A DNA stretch of 64,000 nucleotides from Roseiarcus sp963774195 (GCA_963774195.1 CAVZDY010000003.1:124001-188000), one strand, 5' to 3'. Counted from the stretch's first letter, positions 15,978-25,053 are shown. Notes: generated by a model from the letters alone, not told the origin. Program-made: numbers and translations.

Positions 15978-17249
15978 TCAGGCGGCTTGCGAGATCGGCT
16001 GCAAGGTAGCGTCGTAGCCGAGATCGCGGATTTGCCGGACTAGGCGATTGAGTTTGGCCTTGGGCCGGCGGCCCTCGAAATAGGCGCCGCCGAGGTCGCG
16101 GTGCGGGACGCCGTCTTTGAGCATGTGGTAGACCGCGGTGAGAAGCGAGGCGGCGACGGCGCAGACCGCTTTTTGCGGGCCGCGTCTGGCGCGCAGGCGG
16201 AAAAACTGGGCGGAGTAATAGCTCGCCTTGGCGCGCTTGGCCGCCCACGCGCACTGAACGAGCATGGTCTTCAGCCACGGCGCGCCCTTGCGCAGGCGAC
16301 CGCGCCGGCGTTTGCCGGCGCTTTCGTTCTGCGCCGGGCAGAGGCCCGCCCAGGCGACGAGATGGCCGGCGGTGGCGAAGCGGCCCATGTCGGGGCCGAT
16401 CTCGGAGAGGATCGTCAACGCGGATAAGCGGCTGACCCCGGGAATGGTGACGAGCAAGCCGATCAAGTCGCGAAACCCAGCTTTGCGCTCGATCCGTTGG
16501 TCGAGCCGCGCGAGGCGCTCGTCGGCCTCGCGGTCGAGCTCGCCGATGGTCGCCGCCAGCGCGTCGTACTGCTGCAAATGGAGCCGCAGCAGGAAGCGAT
16601 GATGATCGGTCAGGCGGCCGTGCAGCGCTTCGTAGAGCTGCTTGGGCGAGGCCTTCAGCCGCCGGTCGGTCAAGGCGACGAGCTTGCGCGGATCGCGCTG
16701 GCCGCCGATCATCGCTTCGATCACGCGGCGCCCGTTGCCGCCCATGATGTCGCTGATCACCGAATCGAGGCGAATGTTGGCTTCCGTCAGCGTCTTCTGG
16801 ATGCGTTGGACATGGCCGCACTGCTCGCGCACCAGCTGCTTACGGGTGCGCATCAACGTGCGCAGCCCGTGCAGCGGTTCGTCGGGAACGAAGCTCGCCG
16901 GGATCAAGCCGAACGCGGCGAGATCGGCGATCCAGGTCGCGTCGTTGACGTCGGTCTTGCGGCCGGGAACCGCCTTGATGTGCGCGGCGTTGGCCACGAT
17001 CATCGCATAGTCGCCGTCGGCCAGTATCTTCCAAATCGGCATCCAGTAGACGCCGGTCGCCTCCATCGCGACCCGCTCGCAGCGCGCCGCGACCAGCCAG
17101 TCCTTGAGCGCGCCAAGGCCGGCCGTCGTCGTCTCGAACGTTCGACAGTCCCGGTGGGTCTTGCCAGCCGCCATCGCGCGCACGCACGCCACGACGCTGT
17201 CCTTGTGGACGTCGAGGCCGGCCACCCGTTCGTGCAGAACTTCCATCAT
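15978..17249 (-). CDS. IS110 family transposase (DEDD recombinase)
   Basis: A 423-residue recombinase. The N-terminal RuvC-like domain shows AGLDVHKDSVVACV (first D), AMEATGVYWMPI (E) and GRKTDVNDATWIADL (DxxD). The C-terminal Transposase_20 domain shows TIPGVSRLSALTILSEIGPD and the catalytic-serine block NESAGKRRRGRLRKGAP. The protein appears complete with all key residues. The frame is open much further upstream, but similarity starts at MEVLHERVAGLD; two adjacent ATGs (17249, 17246) are candidates. It runs toward the rhomboid gene. Confidence 0.92.
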   Translation of the reverse strand: MMEVLHERVAGLDVHKDSVVACVRAMAAGKTHRDCRTFETTTAGLGALKDWLVAARCERVAMEATGVYWMPIWKILADGDYAMIVANAAHIKAVPGRKTDVNDATWIADLAAFGLIPASFVPDEPLHGLRTLMRTRKQLVREQCGHVQRIQKTLTEANIRLDSVISDIMGGNGRRVIEAMIGGQRDPRKLVALTDRRLKASPKQLYEALHGRLTDHHRFLLRLHLQQYDALAATIGELDREADERLARLDQRIERKAGFRDLIGLLVTIPGVSRLSALTILSEIGPDMGRFATAGHLVAWAGLCPAQNESAGKRRRGRLRKGAPWLKTMLVQCAWAAKRAKASYYSAQFFRLRARRGPQKAVCAVAASLLTAVYHMLKDGVPHRDLGGAYFEGRRPKAKLNRLVRQIRDLGYDATLQPISQAA

Positions 17250-17495
17250 CGCCTCCATCGCTCGCCGCGCCGGCAAGGACGCCGATGGAAGAGGAATGCT
17301 AAGAAGAAGGCTCCAGGGCGTCGCCGCCCCTACGCGCAAGACGAGATCATCACGGCGTCCCGGGTCCAACTCGCGACCGAGCTCAACGGCATCAGTGAGA
17401 AGCCGACCTCTTGCCGACGACCCGAAAATCCTACCACGATGGCAGCGCGCCGGCCCCGTTTCATTCAGCAAGATCGCCTGCAAAGGCGGTCCTAA
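17250..17495 (-). ncRNA. Candidate IS110 bridge RNA locus (noncoding element end upstream of the transposase)
   Basis: This 246 bp noncoding end precedes the transposase, where IS110-group elements encode the bridge RNA. It contains GCTAAGAAGAA (17298-17308), identical to the sequence at the opposite element/host junction (15923-15933), as expected of a donor-binding guide. It also contains GGTCCAACTCGC (17363-17374), resembling the near junction GGTCCTAACTCGC (17488-17500). In transposase orientation the second lies 5' of the first, matching a target-loop then donor-loop order. Exact RNA ends and folding are not determined. Confidence 0.5.
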
Positions 17496-17557
17496 CTCGC
17501 AATGACGGTTCCACGCAACTACAGAACGCACGAACTGCAACTGCAGAAACGCACGAA
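17496..17557. repeat. Dispersed palindromic repeat, copy 4, right part, and opgH 3' flank
   Basis: CTCGCAATGACGGTTCC (17496-17512) completes the repeat split by the IS110 element. It is followed by CAACTACAGAACGCACGAAC, similar to the sequence just after copy 3 (near 13133-13152), so the flanking sequence is part of the extended repeat as well. A short GCACGAACT direct repeat lies at about 17525-17560 beside the opgH stop. Confidence 0.7.
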
Positions 17558-19750
17558 CTAATGCGCGTGGACAGCCTCCGCGCCGCCTTCGGGCTCCGCG
17601 GGCTCGCAAGTCGCCGGCAAGCGCGCCAGCATGGCGATCAGCGCGCGATCGTTCAGAACGGCAAGGCGCTCCTTCGGCTTCAACCAGATGCAGGCTTCCC
17701 CGACCGAGCGTGCGTCGTTGAGTTTCGCGGTCGCCACCGCGACGCTGACGTCGATCTCGCCGCGGCGATGACGCGAAGCGTCGGGAAGGAACATTTCGTG
17801 ATGTTCGCGGAAGACCGGATCGACGGCGACCGCGCGCAGTCCGTCCTCGCCGTCGTGCCCGGTGCGCGCCAGCTCCTCCGCGAGCGCATTGGCCCGGACG
17901 ATGATCGGCGGCGTGCGGCTCTCCTCAGGCGTGGTCAGAAGGCCGATGCGTCGCAGTCCCACGCCGATCCACATCTGGCCGCTCGCCCAGGAGAGGGGGA
18001 TCGACAGGATCAGGCCAGCGATCGTCGGCGACATCCAAATAACGAGCGAGGGCGAGATCAGGCCGGCCGCGAGCAAAGTGACGACGCCGAGCGCAGTGTG
18101 CGAGCGATGCCGCCGGACGATGCTCGAGAAGGGGATCGAGCCGTCGTCGCGCCGCTGCGGGTTCCAACCGGTGTCGCGGCCGGAGAGGATTTGCAGCACC
18201 GATCCGGATTGGATCACCATCATGATCGAGGCGAGCGCCGCGGACATGACGATTTCGAGCAGCGTCGAGAGGACCAAGCGGATCGCTCCGCCCGAGCCCC
18301 GGCGGGTCGGCCCGTGGAGCATGGCGGCGATCATCCCCAGAATCTTCGGCGCCAGCAGGATGCCGATCGTCAGCTCGAAGAGCCGCAAGGCGCGCATATA
18401 GTCGAAGCGCGGCCAAGCCGGGAATAGCGAGAAGTCCGCGGTGAAGTATTCCGGCCGGATGTATTTCGACTGGAGGACGAGCACGATGCCGACGAGCAAC
18501 TGCGCCATCCACAGGGGCGAAGCGAGATAGCCCATGATGCCGGTCATGAAATGCTGCCGGGTCGGGAGGACCAAGCCGGCGGCCGGCAGGACGCGAAGAT
18601 GCTGCAGATTGCCCTGGCACCACCTTCGATCGCGCGCCGCGAGATCGATCACCGAGGGAGGGCTTTCCTCGAACGAGCCGCCGAGCGTCGGCAGCATGTA
18701 GACGGCGTAGCCGGCGCGTCGAATGAGCCCCGCCTCGACGAAATCATGGCTGAGAATGTGCCCGCCGAACGGCGGGCGGCCCGGCAGATCAGGCAGGCCG
18801 CAATGGTCGGCGAAGGCCTGCGTGCGGATGATCGCGTTGTGGCCCCAGTAATTGCCGTCGCGCCCGCTCCAGGCGGCGAGGCCGGCGGCGATCACGGGGC
18901 CGGCGATGCGGGCGGCATATTGCTGCAGCCGCGCGAAAAGCGTGTTGCGATTGACGATCAGCGGCAGGCTCTGAATGATTCCGGCGTCGGGATCGGCCTC
19001 CATCGCGGCGGCCAGGCGCACGATCGCGTCGCCGGTCATCAGGCTGTCAGCGTCGAGCACGACCATCTGCGGATAGGCGGCGCCCCAGCGGCTGACGAAG
19101 TCGGCGATGTTGCCGGCCTTGCGGGCGACATTGCGGCGGCGGCGGCGATAGTAGAAGCGGGCGCCGGGCAGGCGCTCCCGCATCGCCAGCAAGGCGCGTT
19201 CCTCGGCGATCCAAATGTCGGGATCGGTCGTGTCGGAGAGAAAGAAGTAGTCGAAGGCGTCGCCGAGGCTGGTCGCGGCGACATCCTCGTAGATCGCCTG
19301 CACCGCCGAGAAGACGCGCGCGGGCGCCTCGTTGTAGATCGGCATGACGATGGCGGTCTTGGCTTCGAGGTGGTCGGGCAGGGGACCCTTGTGCGGCGCC
19401 CGGGCGAGCAGCCAGCAGAAGCCATAGACGCTCGAGGTGAAGGCGAGAGCGATCCAGGAAAAATTGATCACGAACAGAATGACGAGCGCCCATTCGAGCG
19501 GCGTCACCTCGCCGACCTTCACGACGCCGTACATTTCGCCAGCGCCGTAGACGGTCACGCCGGCCGCGCCGCCGAATATGATCAGGCGCGCGAGCCAGGG
19601 CGTGTAGGCGAGTTCCGGCGCGCTCGAAGCGCGCCGCTCCGAACGCTTGAAGCGCCGCAGCGATTGAACGGGCATCGCCAGCGGCGCTTCGCGCGGCATC
19701 GCAGGCGAGAGGATCGGCGGAGGCGTCAGGCTGTCCATCGATAGAGCCAT
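17558..19750 (-). CDS. opgH: Glucans biosynthesis glucosyltransferase OpgH (MdoH)
   Basis: A 730-residue inner membrane GT2 glucosyltransferase that polymerises the beta-glucan backbone of osmoregulated periplasmic glucans from UDP-glucose. Two N-terminal membrane segments (about 50-115) precede the catalytic domain: AIVMPIYNEAP, SDTTDPDIW, VLDADSLMTGD, SHDFVEAGLIRRAGY and the DRRWCQGNLQH (Q/RxxRW) motif. More helices follow (about 405-610) and then a cytosolic tail. It overlaps opgG by 25 bp from ATG 19750, or 13 bp from the in-frame ATG at 19738. OpgG-OpgH is the standard pair. Confidence 0.95.
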   Translation of the reverse strand: MALSMDSLTPPPILSPAMPREAPLAMPVQSLRRFKRSERRASSAPELAYTPWLARLIIFGGAAGVTVYGAGEMYGVVKVGEVTPLEWALVILFVINFSWIALAFTSSVYGFCWLLARAPHKGPLPDHLEAKTAIVMPIYNEAPARVFSAVQAIYEDVAATSLGDAFDYFFLSDTTDPDIWIAEERALLAMRERLPGARFYYRRRRRNVARKAGNIADFVSRWGAAYPQMVVLDADSLMTGDAIVRLAAAMEADPDAGIIQSLPLIVNRNTLFARLQQYAARIAGPVIAAGLAAWSGRDGNYWGHNAIIRTQAFADHCGLPDLPGRPPFGGHILSHDFVEAGLIRRAGYAVYMLPTLGGSFEESPPSVIDLAARDRRWCQGNLQHLRVLPAAGLVLPTRQHFMTGIMGYLASPLWMAQLLVGIVLVLQSKYIRPEYFTADFSLFPAWPRFDYMRALRLFELTIGILLAPKILGMIAAMLHGPTRRGSGGAIRLVLSTLLEIVMSAALASIMMVIQSGSVLQILSGRDTGWNPQRRDDGSIPFSSIVRRHRSHTALGVVTLLAAGLISPSLVIWMSPTIAGLILSIPLSWASGQMWIGVGLRRIGLLTTPEESRTPPIIVRANALAEELARTGHDGEDGLRAVAVDPVFREHHEMFLPDASRHRRGEIDVSVAVATAKLNDARSVGEACIWLKPKERLAVLNDRALIAMLARLPATCEPAEPEGGAEAVHAH

Positions 19751-21267
19751 GTCTCGCTGACGGATTGTCCGCCCGCTTTCAGAACGACCCGCAGCTCGGA
19801 ATAGGTCTCCGATCCGGGATCAAGATCGAAGATTACGCGAACAGAGCGCCTATCCTTGTAAGCGAAAAGGCGGTTGGACACGATCTGCCCCGGCGCCGCC
19901 TCGATGGCGGCGGTGATCCCCGCCGTCTTTTGCGGATCGGCGAACTGATCGGCGACGAATTCCACCGCAAAACGATGCCGCTTGCCGAGCTTGCCTTCGC
20001 GCGAACTCGCGACAGTCGCAAATTCTGGCCGCGTCGGCGGCGCCCAGCACCAGAATTGGCGATAGGCGAACGACACCGTCGCGCCCTCGGCCAGTCCCGC
20101 TTTGGGACGCCACTGGGCGATCATGTTGTCGTTGTTCTCCGAATCGGAGGGGATTTCGAGCAGCACCACCTCGCCCTCGCCCCAATCGCCGATCGGCTCG
20201 ATCCACAGCGAAGGGCGCAGTTCCCAGTGGCCGTCGTCATCCTCGAAAGTGTTGAACGACCGGTCGCGTTGCAGAAAGCCGAAGCCGCGCGGATTGACGT
20301 CGCTGAACGCGGAGATTTGCAAGGTCTCGCGATTGGCGACGGGCCGCCACAGCCATTCGCCGGCGCCGGTGAGAATCTGGAGGCCGCCGGCGTCGTAGAC
20401 GCTCGGGCGCACGTCGTCGGGACGGTGGTGATCGAGCGGCCCGAAGAGATAGGTCGCGGTCATCACGCCGAGACCGAGATGGTCGACATCGGTCCGGCTC
20501 ACCAGCGTGAGCTCGGTGTCGATGATGGTCGCGTCGCCGGGATGCAGCGTAAAGTGAAAGGCGCCGGTTAAGCTCGGCGAATCGAGCAGCGCATGAATGA
20601 CGAGCGCGCCCGCGGCCGGACTCGGCTTTTCGATCCACAGCGACCGGAACAGGGGGAATTCCTCGCCCTGGGCGTCCCCGGTGCGGATCGATAGGCCGCG
20701 CGCGTCGACGCCGTAGCCTTGTCCGCGCGCGAGGCTGCGAAAGAAGGTCGCCCCTTGGAAGAGGGCGAGATCCTGCCAGCCACCGTCGGGGGCGCTCTTG
20801 AGCACGCGCACGCCGGAGAAGTCGAGATCGGGCATATCGGGCGGGAGCTGCAATTTGCCGAAGTCGAATGCGGAGCGGTCGTAGACGATCCGGCGCGCCT
20901 GTCCGCTTTCGACGACGAAGAGCTGAACGGGCGTCGCGTAGACGAAGCCGCGGTGCAGCGGTTCCAGCGCGAAGCCGATCTTCTCGTCGTTCCAGATTGC
21001 CGTGCCCGGCAGGCGGCGGATCCCCGAATATTGTTCGAAGGTCAGATTGTTCAGCGCGTCGGGCAGAGTGGCTTTCGGCGGTTTGAACGGCGACTTGGCG
21101 AGGGCGCGCGCCATGTCGAGCACACTCGCCGGCGCGAACGGCGCCGGCGCGGCGAGCGGTTCAGCGCGCGCCGCCGCGACCTCCAACGCGCCGCCGGCCG
21201 CGGCGAACGCGCTCCCGAAGGCGAGTTTGAGGAAATCCCGTCGGCGACTGTTTGCTATGACGCTCAT
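19726..21267 (-). CDS. opgG: Glucan biosynthesis protein OpgG/OpgD (periplasmic)
   Basis: A 513-residue MdoG-fold protein exported to the periplasm. The N-terminus SRRRDFLKLAFGSAFAAAGG is a twin-arginine signal, as in E. coli OpgD rather than the Sec signal of OpgG, so the exact family name is open. Conserved blocks include FEQYSGIRRLPGTAIW, GFVYATPVQLFVVE, NPRGFGFLQRDRSFNTFEDDDGHWELRPSLWIEPIGDWGEG and the W-rich RQFWCWAP. It works with OpgH on nascent glucan. It is divergent from glmU over 240 bp. Confidence 0.93.
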   Translation of the reverse strand: MSVIANSRRRDFLKLAFGSAFAAAGGALEVAAARAEPLAAPAPFAPASVLDMARALAKSPFKPPKATLPDALNNLTFEQYSGIRRLPGTAIWNDEKIGFALEPLHRGFVYATPVQLFVVESGQARRIVYDRSAFDFGKLQLPPDMPDLDFSGVRVLKSAPDGGWQDLALFQGATFFRSLARGQGYGVDARGLSIRTGDAQGEEFPLFRSLWIEKPSPAAGALVIHALLDSPSLTGAFHFTLHPGDATIIDTELTLVSRTDVDHLGLGVMTATYLFGPLDHHRPDDVRPSVYDAGGLQILTGAGEWLWRPVANRETLQISAFSDVNPRGFGFLQRDRSFNTFEDDDGHWELRPSLWIEPIGDWGEGEVVLLEIPSDSENNDNMIAQWRPKAGLAEGATVSFAYRQFWCWAPPTRPEFATVASSREGKLGKRHRFAVEFVADQFADPQKTAGITAAIEAAPGQIVSNRLFAYKDRRSVRVIFDLDPGSETYSELRVVLKAGGQSVSETWLYRWTA

Positions 21268-21509
21268 CGTTCACGCTGCGCACACCGCCCCACGCGCCGG
21301 TCGTCTCCGCCGGCGAGGGGCGCGTTGCTTCCCTAAACCGCATTCAATATCAAACGCTTATCCGAAGTCCTACGCGATTTGCACAGGAGGAGGCGTCGTG
21401 CGGCGTTCTTTCTATATCCGATTCCGGGCCCGCCGCGAGGCGCCTTTTTCGACTGTTCAGCAAAACCCTGATAAGCGCTCGGCAGAGGTGACCTTGGAAG
21501 GAGATGGCG

Positions 21510-22878
21510 ATGAGTGCGACGCAGCCGGCGATGACGGGTCGGCGAAGCTGTCTCGGCGTCCTTCTCGCGGCGGGCGAGGGGGTGCGGATGCGTTCGAGCC
21601 GTCCCAAAGCGCTGCATGAGGTCGCCGGCCGCACGATGCTGGCGCATGCGCTCGACGCACTCGCCGCCGCCGGCGCCGAATCGATCGCGGTGGTCGTCGG
21701 CCCCGATCGCGATGACGTCGCCGCCGAGGCGCTGAAGCGCGCGCCCGGCGCCCAGATCTTCGTGCAGACGGAGCGGCGTGGCACCGCCCACGCCGTGCTC
21801 GCCGCGCGGGAGGCGATAGCGCGCGGCTATGACGACGTCATCGTCACCTACGCGGACACCCCGTTGGTCCTCGGCGACACGCTCGCGGGCTTGCGCGAGG
21901 GCCTCGCCGAAGGCGCCGGGCTCGTCACGCTCGGCTTCGAGGCGGCGGACCCGACGGGATATGGACGCCTGCTCGAGGATGAAGCGGGCCTTGTCGCGAT
22001 TCGCGAACACAAGGACGCCAGCCCGGCAGAACGGGCGGTCCGGCGCTGCAACGCCGGGCCGGTGGCCTTCGCCGGCAAGCCGGCGCTGGCGATGCTGGAA
22101 GCTGTCGGCTGCGACAACACGCAGCGCGAATTCTACCTGACCGACCTTGTCGCCATCGCCAGGGAGCGCGGCCTGCGGGCCGAGGCGCGCATGGCAAGCG
22201 AAGAGGAGGTTATGGGGGTCAACGACCGGATTCAACTCGCCGACGCGGAAGCGGCCATGCAACGGCGCCTGCGCCGCCGAGCGATGCAGGGTGGAGCGAC
22301 GCTGATCGCGCCGGAAACCGTTTTCCTCGCGATGGACACGCGGCTCGGCCGCGATGTCTTGATCGAACAGCATGTCGTGATGGGCAAGGGCGTCATCATT
22401 GAGGACGGCGTTGTCATCCACGCCTTTTCGCATCTCGAAGGCGCGCATGTCGCGGCGGGCGCCTCGATCGGCCCCTACGCCCGGCTGCGTCCTGGGGCCG
22501 ACATCGCCGAAAAGGCCAAGGTCGGCAACTTCGTCGAGATCAAGGCCGCCTCGATCGAAGCCGGGGCCAAGGTTAATCATTTGAGCTACATTGGCGACGC
22601 CAGAAGTCGGGGCGAACGCCAATATCGGCGCTGGGACAATCACCTGCAATTACGACGGCTTCGACAAATTCAGGACCGACATCGGCGCGGGAGCGTTCAT
22701 CGGCTCCAATTCGGCGCTCGTCGCGCCGGTGAAGATCGGCGACGGCGCCTATGTCGGCTCGGGCTCTGTCGTGACCAGGGACGTCGAGCCCGACGCGCTC
22801 GCGGTCGCGAGGGGTCGGCAAGCGGAAAAACCGGGCTGGGCCAAAGCGTTCCGGGAAACGAAGAAGCGCCGCGGCTAG
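21510..22878 (+). pseudogene. glmU: GlmU bifunctional UDP-GlcNAc pyrophosphorylase/GlcN-1-P acetyltransferase, frameshifted
   Basis: Makes UDP-GlcNAc for peptidoglycan and lipid A. The N-terminal uridyltransferase domain has LLAAGEGVRMRSSRPKALHEVAG and later QTERRGTAHAVL. The C-terminal beta-helix acetyltransferase runs to HLSYIGDAR in the first frame. The expected VGANANIGAGTITCNYDGF continues in the next frame from about 22606 to the stop at 22878. Removing one base of CAGAAGTC (22601-22608) restores a normal protein of about 455 residues. GGAAGGAG ends 6 nt before ATG 21510, favouring it over ATG 21504. As glmU is normally essential, a sequence error is likely. It is followed by glmS. Confidence 0.88.
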
Positions 22879-22905
22879 GAACGCGCCCTCGTCAGCCTGA
22901 ATAGT

Positions 22906-22950
22906 CATTGCAGGGGGCGAGGGTTCCGAAGCAATCCCTCGTGTCGGCTT
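22906..22950. repeat. Degenerate fragment of the dispersed repeat
   Basis: GTCATTGCAGGGGGCGAGGG then CCGAAGCAATCCCTCG between glmU and glmS resembles the GTCATTGCGAGCGGAGCGAAGCAATCC arm of the full repeat with substitutions. The rest of this 218 bp gap shows no gene. Confidence 0.4.
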
Positions 22951-23096
22951 TGCTTGGCCGGCCGCGCTGGATCACGTTGCGCGCCTGCAGTGCGAAACGG
23001 TACACATTTGGTCACCCAACTTGATTTGGGCGCATCGCCTGCGGTGGCCTAACCCTTGCTTTTGTTCGAATCGAGACGTTGAAACGGGATCGGGTC

Positions 23097-24920
23097 ATGT
23101 GCGGCATTGTGGGCATTTTGGGCGCGAACGCGGTGGCGGGAGATCTCGTTGCGGCGCTGAAGCGGCTCGAATATCGGGGCTATGATTCCGCGGGCATTGC
23201 GACCCTCGAGGCGGGGCGGCTGACGCGGCTGCGCGCCGAGGGCAAGCTGAAGAACCTCGAAGCCCGTCTCGCCGCCTCGCCGCTCGATGGCGCGATCGGT
23301 ATCGGCCACACGCGCTGGGCGACGCACGGCAAGCCGACGGAAGGCAACGCCCATCCGCACGCAAGCCCGCGCCTCGCGGTCGTCCACAACGGCATCATCG
23401 AGAACTTCAAGGCGTTGCGCGAGGAACTGATCGCCAAGGGACATAGCTTCGTCACCGAGACCGATTCCGAGGTCGCCGCTTTTCTCGTCGAGGACGAAAT
23501 GGCCGCCGGCAGCGGGCCCGTCGAGGCGGTGGCGGCGGCGCTCAAGCGGATGCGGGGCGCGTTCGCACTCGTCTACCTGTTCGACGGCGCGGACAATCTG
23601 CTGATCGGCGCGCGCCAGGGGGCGCCGCTCGCGGTCGGCTACGGCGACGGCGAGATGTATCTCGGTTCGGACGCGCTGGCGCTCGCTCCCTTCACCGACC
23701 GCATCGCCTATCTCGATGAGGGCGACTGGGTCGTCGTGACGCGCGAGGGGGCTGAGTTCCACGATGCCGCCGATCGCGTCGTCACGCGGCGCGTCATGCG
23801 CAGCCAAGGCGGCGGCCTGTTGGCCGAGAAGGGCAACTACCGCCACTTCATGGCCAAGGAGATCCACGAGCAGCCGGAAGTCGTCGGCCATACGCTCGCG
23901 CACTACGTCGATATGAGCGTGCAGCGGCTGCGGCCGTTCGCCTGGCCGACCGATCCCACGGCCATTACGCGCGTATCGATCGTCGCCTGCGGCACCGCTT
24001 ATATGGCGGGGCTCATCGGCAAATATTGGATCGAGCGCTTCGCGCGCGTTCCCGTCGAAATCGACGTCGCATCGGAATATCGCTATCGCGAGCCGCCGGT
24101 CGAAAAGGACGGCCTGTCGATTTTCATTTCGCAATCCGGCGAGACCGCGGACACCCTGGCCTCGCTGCGCTACGCCAAGGAGCGCGGCGCGAAGACGATC
24201 GGCGTCGTCAACGTCCCCACCTCGAGCATCGCGCGGCTTTGCGACGCCGCGGCGCCGACGCTCGCTGGTCCGGAAATCGGCGTCGCTTCGACCAAGGCGT
24301 TCACCTGCCAGCTCGCCGCCATGGCCTGCCTCGCGCTCGCGCTCGGCCGCGCGCGCGGCGCGCTCAGCGAAGCTGATGAAGCGGCGCTCGTCGCCGAGCT
24401 CGTGGCGACGCCTGGATTGTTGGCGCAGGCGATCAAGCTCGAACCGGCGGTCGAGCATGTCGCGCATAAGCTCACGCGCGCCCGCGACGTGCTCTATCTC
24501 GGCCGCGGCCCCGCTTTCCCGCTTGCAATGGAAGGCGCGCTAAAACTCAAAGAGCTGAGCTACATCCATGCCGAAGGCTATGCAGCGGGCGAATTGAAGC
24601 ACGGGCCGATCGCGCTGATCGACGAAGAGATGCCGGTGATCGTGATCGCCCCGCGGGACGCCGTGTTCGAGAAGACGGTCTCGAACATGCAGGAAGTCGC
24701 CGCGCGCGGCGGACGCATCATCCTGATCGGCGAACGCCATGCTGCGGAGGAAGCCGCGCTTGAGGTGGAGAGCTTTCTTCCGATGCCCGACATGGGGCCT
24801 ACCTTCGCGCCGATCGTCTACGCAGCGCCGGTGCAGATGCTCGCCTATCACACTGCCGTCCTGATGGGCAAAGACGCCGATCAGCCCCGCAATCTCGCTA
24901 AGTCGGTGACTGTAGAGTAG
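23097..24920 (+). CDS. glmS: Glutamine-fructose-6-phosphate aminotransferase (isomerizing)
   Basis: A 607-residue enzyme making glucosamine-6-phosphate, the entry to UDP-GlcNAc. The start MCGIVGILG places the nucleophile cysteine at residue 2, which fixes the start at ATG 23097 against a longer in-frame reading. The glutaminase domain has GHTRWATHGKPTEGNAHPH. Two SIS domains follow, with CGTAYMAGLIGKYWIE, SQSGETADTLASLRYAK and the C-terminal LAKSVTVE. Length matches the family (about 608). It lies 218 bp after glmU, with which it acts in series. Confidence 0.97.
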   Translation: MCGIVGILGANAVAGDLVAALKRLEYRGYDSAGIATLEAGRLTRLRAEGKLKNLEARLAASPLDGAIGIGHTRWATHGKPTEGNAHPHASPRLAVVHNGIIENFKALREELIAKGHSFVTETDSEVAAFLVEDEMAAGSGPVEAVAAALKRMRGAFALVYLFDGADNLLIGARQGAPLAVGYGDGEMYLGSDALALAPFTDRIAYLDEGDWVVVTREGAEFHDAADRVVTRRVMRSQGGGLLAEKGNYRHFMAKEIHEQPEVVGHTLAHYVDMSVQRLRPFAWPTDPTAITRVSIVACGTAYMAGLIGKYWIERFARVPVEIDVASEYRYREPPVEKDGLSIFISQSGETADTLASLRYAKERGAKTIGVVNVPTSSIARLCDAAAPTLAGPEIGVASTKAFTCQLAAMACLALALGRARGALSEADEAALVAELVATPGLLAQAIKLEPAVEHVAHKLTRARDVLYLGRGPAFPLAMEGALKLKELSYIHAEGYAAGELKHGPIALIDEEMPVIVIAPRDAVFEKTVSNMQEVAARGGRIILIGERHAAEEAALEVESFLPMPDMGPTFAPIVYAAPVQMLAYHTAVLMGKDADQPRNLAKSVTVE

Positions 24921-24977
24921 CGGCGCTGCGCTCTACCTTTCCTAGCGCCGTCTGCTTTTTGGTTGACGCGGCGCAGT

Positions 24978-25053
24978 TGTCACCCCCTGGAAAAACGGGG
25001 GCCAGACAGCCGCCGCAGGCCTTCGCCCATGCCCGTTTTTCGCGGGCATGACA
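24978..25053. repeat. 76 bp palindromic (MITE-like) element
   Basis: The ends are imperfect inverted repeats: the left TGTCACCCCCTGGAAAAACG matches the reverse complement of the right end (TGTCATGCCCGCGAAAAACG), about 17 of 22 positions agreeing. It also contains a local hairpin CATGCCCG/CGGGCATG (25028-25050). It sits 60 bp after glmS and could form its terminator. It differs from the CATTGCGAG repeat family. Confidence 0.6.

Larger units (their letters stand above)
15926..17497 (-). mobile_element. IS110-family insertion sequence
   Basis: A 1572 bp element delimited by comparison with intact repeat copies. Host repeat ends at CT (15924-15925) and resumes at CT (17496-17497), so one CT dinucleotide is shared, as expected of IS110 elements, which lack terminal inverted repeats. 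It contains one DEDD recombinase gene, with about 52 bp noncoding downstream and about 245 bp upstream. A long upstream end is the IS110-group layout that encodes a bridge RNA. Confidence 0.85.

Noticed and set aside
21504..21509. ATG 21504 as the glmU start
   Set aside because: It abuts the ribosome-binding GGAAGGAG with no spacer; ATG 21510 has a normal 6 nt spacing.
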